This document shows, in pieces, positions 8,027-17,893 of a stretch of 64,000 bases of DNA; within the stretch, counting starts at the first letter, position 1; each line of letters opens with the position of its first letter. The notes beneath the pieces are model-generated. The model did not search any database. It was not told the origin of the DNA and was given only the letters and a program-made list of their open reading frames with translations. Made by a program: the position numbers and the translations under genes. Source of the DNA: Zymomonas mobilis subsp. pomaceae ATCC 29192 (lineage in GTDB: Bacteria > Pseudomonadota > Alphaproteobacteria > Sphingomonadales > Sphingomonadaceae); assembly GCF_000218875.1 (NCBI RefSeq), contig NC_015709.1:1178001-1242000 (forward strand), written 5' to 3'.

Positions 8027-9748
8027 ATGCTTATTAGAAAAATAAAAATCGAAAATAGTCTCGAGGTAGGAAACATTGATCTTGATTTCTGTGATGAAAA
8101 CAAAAATCCATATAGAACCATCATAATCGCTGGTGGGAATGGTACAGGTAAAACTTCTGTTTTAAAAAGTATTTTTCAGACGATAAGTGGAGATAGTAAA
8201 GATAATATTTCTGGAAAAATTACTCTAGAAATAGAGTTTGAAGAAGCAGATAGGCCATTTTTTGAAAAATTGCAAAATCATATGTTAGAATATGATTCTA
8301 AATTGAAAAATTTAGATTTTGACATCTTAGATGTAAAAAGAAAATATTATATAAAAAATAATCCTTTTTTGTTTACTCTTAAGTATGAAGATAAAGTATA
8401 TAAAATACTTAGGGGTAATCATTATCTCAATAATAGCTATCAAGAATTGATTAAATGTTTTTATTCTAAGGCTTTAGTAAATTTTGAAAAATATATTTCA
8501 TCTCATGCCACAGGAAGTGCTATAGATAATGCAAAAGTCGAAAGCAAACGGACTGACCTAAGTCTATCTCAAGATATTATTCAGCTTTTTACTGATATCC
8601 GTACAGCTGATAATGAAGACTTAGCTAAATATCATGATAGTCATCCTAATGAAATTATACCTGAAGAAATAGGAAATAAAAGGATGCAGCCTTTCTTAGA
8701 GGCTATTCAATATATGTTTCCTAATAAAAAATTTAAAGAAATAAAACAAAATGATGGATTTATAATATAGTTTGAAGAATTTGGACGTAAAAGTACAATA
8801 AATGATCTCAGTTCTGGTGAAAAACAAATCATATTTAGAGGCGGATTTTTTCTAAAAAATCTCTCTATTATAGAAGGGGGAATAGTCCTTATAGATGAAC
8901 CTGAATTGAGTTTGCATCCAGAGTGGCAAAGCCGCATTGTTGGCTTTTATCACCATCTTTTTTCTTCTCTTGAAGCTTGCCCTCAAATCATAATCGTAAC
9001 ACACTCGCCTTTTGTAATTCATGGGGCATTAGGCGCTAAAACGATAGTTCTGCAGAAAAATCAAGAAAATGGTCAGGTTGCCCCAATGACTGAACCTACT
9101 TATCCAACGATTGATGGTGATGCGGCCCTCTTTGCCTTTAATATTGATGATTTTTTAGCACGTCATAATGAGAAACCAATGGTGCTTCTCGTTGAAGGGC
9201 AGACTGATAAAGTTATTTTAACTGAAGCTTGGAGCAAACTCAGACCTAATTCTCCTATGAATTTTGAAATTCGAAATGCTTTAGGAATGAAAAGTATTGC
9301 GTCTACTCTTAATGACGCAAGCATACTTTTTTCTATCGGTGATAAAAAAATAGTTGGTCTTTTTGATTTTGATGATGCCTTTAATCAATGGAACAGGGTC
9401 TTTGGAAAACAGCCACCATCTGGCGAGGTGTGTTCTGGTTTAATGAAAAAGCATGAATCCAGCAGTCTCTATGCGATGCTTCTTCCAGTCCCAGAGTTTC
9501 GTAATGATTTTGCCTCTTTTGAACTCGCTGGGGAATCTCTTCTATGTATAGAATTTTTATTTCCACATGATTTGATGAAAGATATTATTCAAGAAACACC
9601 GCTACCGTGTGGTCAATCAAAAATGACAATAAAAAAGGGTAAAGAATCTTCTTTTGCTGAAAAAGTGAAGACTTTTCCTAAAGAGGCTTTCTCTGCTTTT
9701 GAGCCGCTTTTCGAAAACCTAGAAAGGATTTTAAAAAATGAATTATAA
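8027..9748 (+). pseudogene. OLD-like ATPase-TOPRIM protein interrupted by one in-frame amber codon
   Basis: One continuous frame runs from ATG 8027 (AGGGGG ribosome site) to 9748 and is broken only by TAG at 8768-8770. The first half holds a Walker A motif (GGNGTGKTS, about residue 37). After the stop come the ABC-type signature LSSGEKQI, Walker B LIDEPELSLHP and the H-loop VTHSP. A TOPRIM-like section follows, with LLVEGQTDKVIL and GLFDFDD. This order fits OLD-family and related ATPase-nucleases, many of which act in phage defence; the defence role here is inferred from family and setting. Base composition is much more AT-rich than the housekeeping genes, pointing to transfer. The stop may be a true mutation, a sequencing error or a suppressed codon. 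Confidence 0.75.
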
Positions 9749-9812
9749 TATTTTCTTATAAAATAGGCTAATGAAACAGCTAAAAGTAAACATTTATTTG
9801 TATATAATAACC

Positions 9813-9846
9813 AAGCCAGCCCCATTTCTGGGGCTGGCTTTATCTT
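9813..9846 (+). terminator. Rho-independent terminator after the ATPase-TOPRIM gene
   Basis: A perfect stem AAGCCAGCCCC / GGGGCTGGCTT encloses the loop ATTTCT and is followed by a T-rich tail. It lies about 65 bases after the stop at 9748. Confidence 0.85.
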
Positions 9847-9892
9847 ATTAAATTATAATTTTATTAAAAAATAAAAATATTAAAATATATTT

Positions 9893-9985
9893 TTATAAAT
9901 AACCTTCGATTTCGGTCTGTATTTTGAGTAATTGAGCGATCCCGCATAGCTTTGCTATTTCAAATTCAAGCTCACCAATATTCAT
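9893..9985 (-). CDS. Possible 30-residue ORF, unknown
   Basis: An ATG-started frame encodes MNIGELEFEIAKLCGIAQLL plus ten more residues before a stop. The peptide is acidic and would be helical. The open frame continues upstream without a start to a stop about 50 bases away, so this may be the tail of a decayed gene. No good ribosome site is seen. I do not recognise it. Confidence 0.25.
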   Translation of the reverse strand: MNIGELEFEIAKLCGIAQLLKIQTEIEGYL

Positions 9986-10050
9986 ATTTAAATTTCTTGT
10001 TTCGAGTATAAATTTTCGGATTTCTATGTGTTAGTCTGATTTAAATGAGA

Positions 10051-10327
10051 TTAGTAAGGGTTTTTTGTTCCAAGCTGTCCAGTATAAGGATTGACGTTAC
10101 CCCGAGTACTCCAGTTATCCATTTTTGTACTGTTCGGATTTGTTGCATGATATCCATTCACGTGTGTTCCATTCTGACGGTAGTAATCGTGAGTATAATG
10201 CTCTCTAGGGGCAGAGTATGAACTCGTAGATGATCTGGTCGAATTATAACTATGATATCCACTATAACCTCTAGCATTAACAATGCTGATAGGCATAAAT
10301 GCGAAGGCAAATATAACTAGAGCGCTT
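10051..10327 (-). pseudogene. Small secreted tyrosine-rich protein, start codon lost at the CRISPR repeat
   Basis: The frame encodes a hydrophobic signal-like stretch (TLSALVIFAFAF, then MPISIVNARG) followed by a Tyr/Ser/Asn-rich mature part ending GTKNPY. An internal ATG at 10296 gives an 81-residue product, but the hydrophobic core upstream of it is clearly part of the original signal peptide. Reading further upstream reaches the repeat at 10329-10357, where the frame meets TGA inside ATGAACC. The natural start and first few residues are therefore missing exactly at the repeat edge, mirroring the gpU remnant at the other end of this segment. The function is unknown; export is likely for the intact ancestor. 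Confidence 0.55.
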
Positions 10328-10328
10328 A

Positions 10329-11028
10329 AGGTTCATCCCCGCGTGGGCGGGGAACACAATGATCCTGAAGGCACGCCAGATTGGTGCAACGGTTCATCCC
10401 CGCGTGGGCGGGGAACACTGTACGCGGGCAAAGCATGAAGCAATCTCCTACGGTTCATCCCCGCGTGGGCGGGGAACACGAAAAACGTTAATCAGTATGT
10501 GTTAATTGCGTCGGTTCATCCCCGCGTGGGCGGGGAACACAAGGTACGGGAAAGTCTCATGTTATCGCGGCGCGGTTCATCCCCGCGTGGGCGGGGAACA
10601 CTGCGACACGGACAACGATAACTGGCGTTGAGACGGTTCATCCCCGCGTGGGCGGGGAACACGCTGAAAAATAATCGTAAATATGTCGTTTTTTCGGTTC
10701 ATCCCCGCGTGGGCGGGGAACACGGACAGGCAACGGAACCGCATCCGACAGCCTGCGGTTCATCCCCGCGTGGGCGGGGAACACGTAGCAAGCACTGGAA
10801 TTGGATTATACAAAACCGGTTCATCCCCGCGTGGGCGGGGAACACTCTCACTGACTGGCCACCCTTGCCAGTAGAGACGGTTCATCCCCGCGTGGGCGGG
10901 GAACACACGTGCGAATACCGGAACTAGAGTTTTAGGATCGGTTCATCCCCGCGTGGGCGGGGAACACATCAATGAGATGGTTGGAAGAACTATCATCGAC
11001 GGTTCATCCCCGCGTGGGCGGGGAACAC
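10329..11028 (-). CRISPR. Type I-E CRISPR array, 12 repeats and 11 spacers
   Basis: Twelve 29-base repeats start at 10329, 10390, 10451, 10512, 10573, 10634, 10695, 10756, 10817, 10878, 10939 and 11000, always 61 bases apart, so every spacer is 32 bases. The plus-strand repeat starts CGGTTCATCCCC and ends GGGGAACAC; its complement is the E. coli-like form starting GTGTTCCCCGC and ending GGGGATGAACCG. The array is therefore transcribed on the minus strand from a leader next to cas2, giving crRNAs with an AUGAACCG 5' handle. All repeats look identical except the leader-distal copy at 10329, whose first base is A. The newest spacers lie near 11000. I found no match of any spacer within this window. 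Confidence 0.98.
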
Positions 11029-11090
11029 TCATCCTTGTAAGTGCTTGATATTCAAATAGATTCACGATGTCAAAAAATCTACCAACTTTT
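11029..11090 (-). promoter_or_regulatory. CRISPR leader with IHF site and Cas1 upstream motif
   Basis: On the minus strand, reading toward the array, TTGGTAGATT (11076-11085) lies about 57 bases before the first repeat and a perfect IHF consensus TATCAAGCACTTA (11038-11050, pattern WATCAANNNNTTR) lies 9 bases before it. Both elements and their spacing parallel the E. coli type I-E leader, where IHF bending brings the upstream motif to Cas1-Cas2 for spacer integration. The leader sits between cas2 and the array. Confidence 0.85.
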
Positions 11091-11114
11091 TATAGGATAT
11101 TTAGAGCCAAAAAA

Positions 11115-12345
<1,231 letters not shown>

Positions 12346-12348
12346 GAT

Positions 12349-13083
12349 TTAATCACTCAAAGGACGAAGTAACAGCAATCCCAATCCAAAAGCTTTGCCG
12401 CGCCCGATGCCTGTAAGTAATGTCTGCTGCAAAGATTCGGGATGTGTGACCTTTAAAACACCTTCAATATCGACAAAAGAAAAGGTCGCTTTGCTTTTAA
12501 AAGCCATGTTGCTTTCGCCTTTTTGGGGTCTTCTAGGGATTTGATGCCGACCATAATTCATAAGCCCACAACGATCCCGTTCAATTTCTGCCCCTCGAGA
12601 CACAAGACGAGAAGCCAGCCACTCCAAAACGACATCTTCTTTTTCTTGGGAAGTCAGAGAATATCCTTGCTGTTTTTCTGCATGAATAAGCACATCGGTC
12701 GGCTTACTACGGGCCTGATACGGCTGAGAAAGCGCAATCGTCGGATTGACTCGAAGAGAAAATCCATAGCGTTTCTGGGCGACAAGATGAGGCGTATAGT
12801 CTTTGCTTTCCAAAGACCAGATTTCCGCCTTGTCTTTGGGAAAACGAGACGAGACTATAAGAAAGCGATCCTCATCAAAAGCCCGATAGATAAAATCGCG
12901 TTTTGCGGTCGGGTCATCGTCAAAAAGCGACCAGATAAGCTGATGACCGGCATCGGCATATTGAAGCTCTTTTTCAGAAGTATTCGGATCTATCCCCGAC
13001 GAGAGTTTTAATAATCTTTCCGAGATATTCAGCCTTGCCGAAATATCTTTCGAACGCAATTCTGCCAGAGAAAAATAGCTCAT
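12349..13083 (-). CDS. cas6e: crRNA endoribonuclease Cas6e (CasE)
   Basis: The start at MSYFSLAELR overlaps the cas5e stop by ATGA. The 244-residue product has the AGHQLIWSLFDDD segment with the conserved histidine of Cas6e and a glycine-rich C-terminal loop (TGIGRGKAFGLGLLLL) that binds repeat RNA. The enzyme cuts the pre-crRNA within each repeat and stays bound to the 3' hairpin as part of Cascade. The repeat here forms the expected CCCCGC / GCGGGG stem. Confidence 0.95.
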   Translation of the reverse strand: MSYFSLAELRSKDISARLNISERLLKLSSGIDPNTSEKELQYADAGHQLIWSLFDDDPTAKRDFIYRAFDEDRFLIVSSRFPKDKAEIWSLESKDYTPHLVAQKRYGFSLRVNPTIALSQPYQARSKPTDVLIHAEKQQGYSLTSQEKEDVVLEWLASRLVSRGAEIERDRCGLMNYGRHQIPRRPQKGESNMAFKSKATFSFVDIEGVLKVTHPESLQQTLLTGIGRGKAFGLGLLLLRPLSD

Positions 13084-13886
13084 TGCAGCCCCTCGATTCC
13101 GATAACAGAAGACATGGCAAAATTCTGGGGCTCTTCCCATGGTAACTGCCCTTCGGGACGATCTGAAAATTGCCAAAGAGCCCTATTGCGTAAAGCATCC
13201 CGCCTGACGCGTATCAGGGAAGTTTGTTTCTCTTCCTCTGCTAATCCCGCACCGGTTTCAAACCAAATTGGCTCCTGTTTGCGTTCACATTCATAACGGT
13301 CTCGCTTTTTTTTCAAGGGACAGTCATCGTTATAAAAATGAAATGCCTTGCGTAGGCCGGACGCTGTCATGATTTTTGGATAGGGTGGCGCAGATAAAGG
13401 ACAGGATTTACGTCCTAAATACAGAACAAAATTGGGATATTTCAGGAATTTTCCTAAAAGAGACAAATCCACAAGCTTTTCAGACTTTGCCCATAAGGCG
13501 ACTGTAAACGCAACATCGGTTTGATAAAAACGTTCAGAGATGACCGTATTGAGCTTATCTTTTGTATTCAAATCGCCCCTACGTGTAGAAATATCCTGAC
13601 CCGCTTTTTGTCTTTTTTTCCGATCTGCCTCCGATGGAATTTGAGCCGTGTGGAAATCACGCAACTTTTGCGGCGCGACATCCCTATGCACCGCAAAACC
13701 TAAATTTTCATCCAAGGCAAGAAGTTTAGGATCTTGGCGACCAAGGCCTTTAGCTGCCGCGACAAGGCCCAATATCGCCGATTTCGAAGGCACATCCCAA
13801 AGGCTGCGCCTTTCTCCCACTGCAATTTCGCCAAACGCTGCCATGGGGCCTTTTAGACGAAAGAGTAGAAATTCACGGTCAGACAT
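13080..13886 (-). CDS. cas5e: Cascade subunit Cas5e (CasD)
   Basis: This 268-residue Cas5e starts with EFLLFRLKGPMAAFGEIAVGE and continues RRSLWDVPSKSAILGLVAAA, the N-terminal RAMP pattern of the family. It contains the PYLGRK-type motif as LYLGRKSCPLSAP. Cas5e caps the 5' handle of the crRNA in Cascade. It sits 3 bases after cas7e and shares an ATGA overlap with cas6e, within the same operon. Confidence 0.95.
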   Translation of the reverse strand: MSDREFLLFRLKGPMAAFGEIAVGERRSLWDVPSKSAILGLVAAAKGLGRQDPKLLALDENLGFAVHRDVAPQKLRDFHTAQIPSEADRKKRQKAGQDISTRRGDLNTKDKLNTVISERFYQTDVAFTVALWAKSEKLVDLSLLGKFLKYPNFVLYLGRKSCPLSAPPYPKIMTASGLRKAFHFYNDDCPLKKKRDRYECERKQEPIWFETGAGLAEEEKQTSLIRVRRDALRNRALWQFSDRPEGQLPWEEPQNFAMSSVIGIEGLQ

Positions 13887-13889
13887 CGG

Positions 13890-14966
13890 TTAAATCCGGT
13901 CAATAATATTTTGAGCTTGTTCTACCAAGGCAGCGAAAGGAAGGCTTTCACTATTGCCTACATTCATTTCAACACTTTCAATCCTTTCATCATAGGCTTG
14001 GGTATAGTTTTCCTGAAGCTTTTTCAGACGTTTGATAGATGCTACCATATAATCATCATCGTCATTATCTAATCGGCCAACCGGACACTGGAAAGCTTGC
14101 GCCAATGAGCGCGGCGCTTCGGTGCCAATCTCTTCCAGAATAAAATGAGCGCGGCTATGGCTGGCATAGCTATTTTGTTTGCCTCTGGGGCTAACCTTCG
14201 CTGCGGCTTCAATCAGTGCTTTTAAGGTTGATTTTGCGAGCGCTTTATCGCCATCAAGGTTATTCAAAAGTAAATCTGCATTAACACATATATATAAGTA
14301 GAATGTACCTGCGCCATATTGCTGGACACCCAGAAAACCCGCCCCATTAACAGCAAGATCATCTTCGTTTTTCAGATCATCAACGGCTGTGTAAAAGTCA
14401 TCCTCTACCGCGATGCGGTGTGTAGTGAAGGCATGGGCGACCTGCACTGCGGCTTCAACATCATAACCGGGATTATCCGCTAACATCCGGCCAAACATGG
14501 CAATATCAGCCGCGCGAGGCTTATGTTTCAGGATAGTTAAGCCTTTTAAATCTGGCTTTTCTACAGCCGATAACTTTTCAACCAATTCATCAAGTAAGGC
14601 TAACTCGTCAGGCCCCAAATGTACTAACTGTTCTGTTTTAGATTTGTCTTCTTTTTTAGGTTTTCCTAACTTGGCGGCGGTAATAACAGATTCAGCACGT
14701 TCTTGTGCTTCCGCTTCATCAAGACCGGCGGCTTTTAAACCATCTACCAAGGACTTCATAAAAACGATCGAACGCTTACCCAAAGCTTGCGGTAAATTAT
14801 CTGCAAAAATATCAGATTCACGAAAAGCGCGCTTTAAGCTTTGCGATGAAATACGAAGACGTTCTGCGCCCCCATATTTTAAAGTTTTTGGCCGCCCCGT
14901 ATCATCACGGTTTAGATTGGAGGCCGGATAACTATTTAAAATATGAAGTTGAATAAAATGTGCCAT
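13890..14966 (-). CDS. cas7e: Cascade backbone subunit Cas7e (CasC)
   Basis: This 358-residue Cas7e begins FIQLHILNSYPASNLNRDD and has the RISSQSLKRAFRES segment diagnostic of the family. It also contains FGVQQYGAGTFY-like sequence (FLGVQQYGAGTFYLYICVN) and the PRGKQNSYASHS region. Six copies of Cas7e form the helical backbone along the crRNA spacer. Length and motifs are normal. It follows cse2 by 44 bases. Confidence 0.95.
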   Translation of the reverse strand: MAHFIQLHILNSYPASNLNRDDTGRPKTLKYGGAERLRISSQSLKRAFRESDIFADNLPQALGKRSIVFMKSLVDGLKAAGLDEAEAQERAESVITAAKLGKPKKEDKSKTEQLVHLGPDELALLDELVEKLSAVEKPDLKGLTILKHKPRAADIAMFGRMLADNPGYDVEAAVQVAHAFTTHRIAVEDDFYTAVDDLKNEDDLAVNGAGFLGVQQYGAGTFYLYICVNADLLLNNLDGDKALAKSTLKALIEAAAKVSPRGKQNSYASHSRAHFILEEIGTEAPRSLAQAFQCPVGRLDNDDDDYMVASIKRLKKLQENYTQAYDERIESVEMNVGNSESLPFAALVEQAQNIIDRI

Positions 14967-15010
14967 TTTTTCTTTATCCTAAAATAAAATTATAGATTTT
15001 GAGAGTATTT

Positions 15011-15640
15011 TTATGCTTCCAATTCAGGCACATTATGAATGTTGTAATATCGACGTGCCCATTCTCGCTTAATTCTGTCGCCTTCTTTTTTATCAAACCA
15101 TAAATAAAGAGAACGTCCCAATTCCCCGACATCGACAGGCGCGTTATTAAGTAAAGCAATCAATCTGCGCGCTTGGACAAATAATTGGCTTTCCGTTTCA
15201 GCACGCATCAACGCAATAAAACGCATTTCATTCATAAGGGGCTTATCGCCCTCTTTCTTGCTTTTGGAACCAAGATAGGACGCAGGATGTTTTTCGGCAT
15301 ATTCTTTTACATGTGCCAAGGCATAAGCTGTCAGGGTCAACCAATTTTCACGGGCGAGTTTGTTTTTCTTGGACAGCTCATTCCATTTTTCAAATGCACT
15401 TATTTTCCTATACAGACTACGGAAAGGGGTGATTTCAAGGGCTGTAATCACATCGGGTTGAGCAATTTCTTCATCGCCAATCAACGCAAGGCGTTTCAAT
15501 TTGGCGACCGAAGCACGATTTCGATCTGGATTGTTTTTATTTATAAATTCATTCCACCAATCCTTAAAAATAGGATGATATAGGTCTCGGGATTCATGAC
15601 TCTTTGGCTGGGATGACTGTTCATCTTTAGTCTTTGTCAC
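15011..15640 (-). CDS. cse2: Cascade small subunit Cse2 (CasB)
   Basis: This 209-residue, helical and basic protein matches the Cse2 small subunit in size, position and pattern (FKDWWNEF near the start, NRASVAKLKR, and DVGELGRSLYLWF near the end). Cse2 dimers stabilise the displaced strand in the Cascade R-loop. Its ATG overlaps the cas8e stop by ATGA, indicating translational coupling. Confidence 0.92.
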   Translation of the reverse strand: MTKTKDEQSSQPKSHESRDLYHPIFKDWWNEFINKNNPDRNRASVAKLKRLALIGDEEIAQPDVITALEITPFRSLYRKISAFEKWNELSKKNKLARENWLTLTAYALAHVKEYAEKHPASYLGSKSKKEGDKPLMNEMRFIALMRAETESQLFVQARRLIALLNNAPVDVGELGRSLYLWFDKKEGDRIKREWARRYYNIHNVPELEA

Positions 15641-17265
15641 GCCGCTTTCCTTTTACTTTTGCCACTTTGTTTTGATTGCAAACCCAATGCTGATTGAGCC
15701 ACTTTTAACCATAAAAGCTTGCTCAGATTATCTTGTGCAAAGACTAATCGACGGGGATTTTGACCTGTTAAGCTGCTGACATCGACAAAGGCATTAAAAA
15801 CCGAATATGCTTTTTGACATAAATTTTTATGCCATTCTTGTCGCAAATCTATATCATTTATACCTAGACAGCCGCTTTGGGCGCTACGCTCCTTTAAGAC
15901 CTTCAGATATTGTTGAAAATCAGGTTGCGTTATGTCCCAAAACTGATCAGAGGCCTCTTTTAAAGATTCTTTGGCATTGGAATCAATGCGATAGCTCCCA
16001 TCTTTCTGTTCCTGTCCATAAAGAGCAATACGACAGGTAGAAAGAACTGCGCGTGCAGCTTCATCTGTAGCATCAATGAAATCTTTGACTGATTCTTTGA
16101 GATTTTCATGGCTATCAGGAAGCCACGGCGTTTCAGCATGAAGCCATTGCCGAGCCTTCCACTTATCCATATCATAGCCAAAGGCTTCTATTTTTTCTGG
16201 CGTCGCGACATCCAGAATATCTTCGATTTCTTCTTTGCGGGATCCCCAATTTTTTAAAGACTGTGCTGGAGTACCGTTAAAGCCCCACCATCCCAGCCAG
16301 TCTTTATAACTGGAATTTCCCGCATGAGGATGGATGGGTAATAATTTCTTATTTTTATCGCGGTAATAAGGGGATAAGGGATGTTGCCAACATTGATAAT
16401 CGCCTCCAGGATTTTGGTTGCGATAATTCTCAACAACTAGCCCTTTTTGGCCAGTCAGACTGCATTCCCCTTCAGTAAAAACCAAACGAATTCGACGAGG
16501 ACAAGCAAAGAAAGCCAATGCGAGCGGTCGTCCATCTGACGAAATGCTTACCCCCTTATTGGATAGAATTGTTGGTTGCAGCCATGGGAATATCTGCGCT
16601 TGAATAGCCGCCAAATCCTTCTCATCATGGTTCTCAAGATAGGGTATATTGGCCCAGACTTTATCCCATAATCTCGTCATTTTTTGGCCTGATCGTAAAG
16701 GCGCAATCAGAGTTGTAAGAGGCCCCCCGCCCCGCAGAGAAGTCCGATAACCCCTCCCGCCCGAAGGCGCATAAGTCTGGAGTGTGATAAGTGCTGCCGC
16801 TGCATAAGGCTGACAGAGCGCCGTTACTCCACCTCTTTTGACGAAAAGATCGGTATTATTTTTTTCAGTATTTTCCCCCGGTGCCTCTATCAACAAACTA
16901 CTGACCGGCTTCGGCAATTGGGCTTCAAGCGAATCAAAATCCTGAAAAGCTAAAGGGCCATTCCCGTCAAAGTTCAAAGAAGGAAGAAAAGGACACCATT
17001 TTTCCTGAAGCTGCGCTGATGTAGGCGGCGTTTCAAAATATTCAGCCCATGCACCAGCCTCCCTCTTCAGGAAAGGAAAAGCTAGAAAAGTCAAACCGAT
17101 CAAGAATTCTGAGACGGCCGCATTCCAATCAACACGGGGAAAATCGAGCGCCATAACGGGATCAGTGGCAAACTGATCTGTCAGGCCACAAGGAGAAATA
17201 TAGTCTTTCTTCCCTGATAACCGTCTAACCTCAAGCCAAGGATCGGCTAACAAATTAAAAGGCAT
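15637..17265 (-). CDS. cas8e: Cascade large subunit Cas8e (Cse1/CasA)
   Basis: The start is placed at MPFNLLADPWLEVRRLSGK because CasA proteins begin this way and an AAGGAT ribosome site precedes it; a longer frame to 17325 exists but adds an atypical leader. The 542-residue product recognises the PAM and recruits Cas3. The YAPSGGRGYRTSLRGGGPL region corresponds to the conserved middle of the family. It is the first gene of the Cascade operon, downstream of a 628-base AT-rich gap after cas3. Confidence 0.95.
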   Translation of the reverse strand: MPFNLLADPWLEVRRLSGKKDYISPCGLTDQFATDPVMALDFPRVDWNAAVSEFLIGLTFLAFPFLKREAGAWAEYFETPPTSAQLQEKWCPFLPSLNFDGNGPLAFQDFDSLEAQLPKPVSSLLIEAPGENTEKNNTDLFVKRGGVTALCQPYAAAALITLQTYAPSGGRGYRTSLRGGGPLTTLIAPLRSGQKMTRLWDKVWANIPYLENHDEKDLAAIQAQIFPWLQPTILSNKGVSISSDGRPLALAFFACPRRIRLVFTEGECSLTGQKGLVVENYRNQNPGGDYQCWQHPLSPYYRDKNKKLLPIHPHAGNSSYKDWLGWWGFNGTPAQSLKNWGSRKEEIEDILDVATPEKIEAFGYDMDKWKARQWLHAETPWLPDSHENLKESVKDFIDATDEAARAVLSTCRIALYGQEQKDGSYRIDSNAKESLKEASDQFWDITQPDFQQYLKVLKERSAQSGCLGINDIDLRQEWHKNLCQKAYSVFNAFVDVSSLTGQNPRRLVFAQDNLSKLLWLKVAQSALGLQSKQSGKSKRKAA

Positions 17266-17893
17266 AAAAAATATCCTTTTGCCGTAAGGAAGAATATTGA
17301 AATTATTTTCATAATTAAATGGCACAAGGAAAGTTTAACAAAAGTTAATTTTTTGAGTTATGTTATTTAATAATTTTTTTTAAAAGAAATTAAGATATAA
17401 ATATTTGTTTTTATTTAAAAAAATTATTTTTTATACACTCTTCAATAAAATTTTCTTAAAAAAGTAATATCATTGAAGCATTTCAAGAGTTATACTGTCT
17501 TAAAAGGTCCCTCTTTATTCTTCCTTACTTCAAAGAATATTTTTGGCTGGATTAGAGAGATAAGATCACTGTCCGTGGAGGATAGGTATTATCTAAATGA
17601 TCATGAGAATAATGATACACGATATACTCTAATATTAGTAATAATATTGCGTCATCATTTTAAAATTATGACTTTGGTTTATCGGCTGATCATCACGCGA
17701 CTCTACCTGATCAGATTAGCGTTGCTATTCATTCGAAATGAATAAGTATTTTTTCAATAAATTAATTTATTAAACAAAATAATAAAAATCACATATCAAA
17801 AAAGTTATCACAAAATAAACTACGGATATATCCTATAAAAAATTCATCAATACTTATATAGTAAACAAAAAATAATATTTATTACATTGAATA
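17266..17893. other. AT-rich intergenic region between cas8e and cas3
   Basis: This long AT-rich stretch presumably contains the promoter of the Cascade operon. A few poor inverted repeats around TGATCA are present near 17690-17720. A TTG-started open frame on the plus strand (17473-17745) has no ribosome site, low-complexity hydrophobic composition and no recognisable family, so I do not call it. A gap between cas3 and cas8e is also seen in E. coli. Confidence 0.6.

Noticed and set aside
10628-10927. Open frames across the CRISPR array encoding repeated RFIPAWAGNT / VHPRVGGEH peptides
   Set aside because: They are read-through of the repeats, which lack stops in some frames; no ribosome site and opposite to crRNA transcription.
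17473-17745. Plus-strand open frame between cas8e and cas3
   Set aside because: TTG start without ribosome site, low-complexity hydrophobic residues, AT-rich DNA; no recognisable family.
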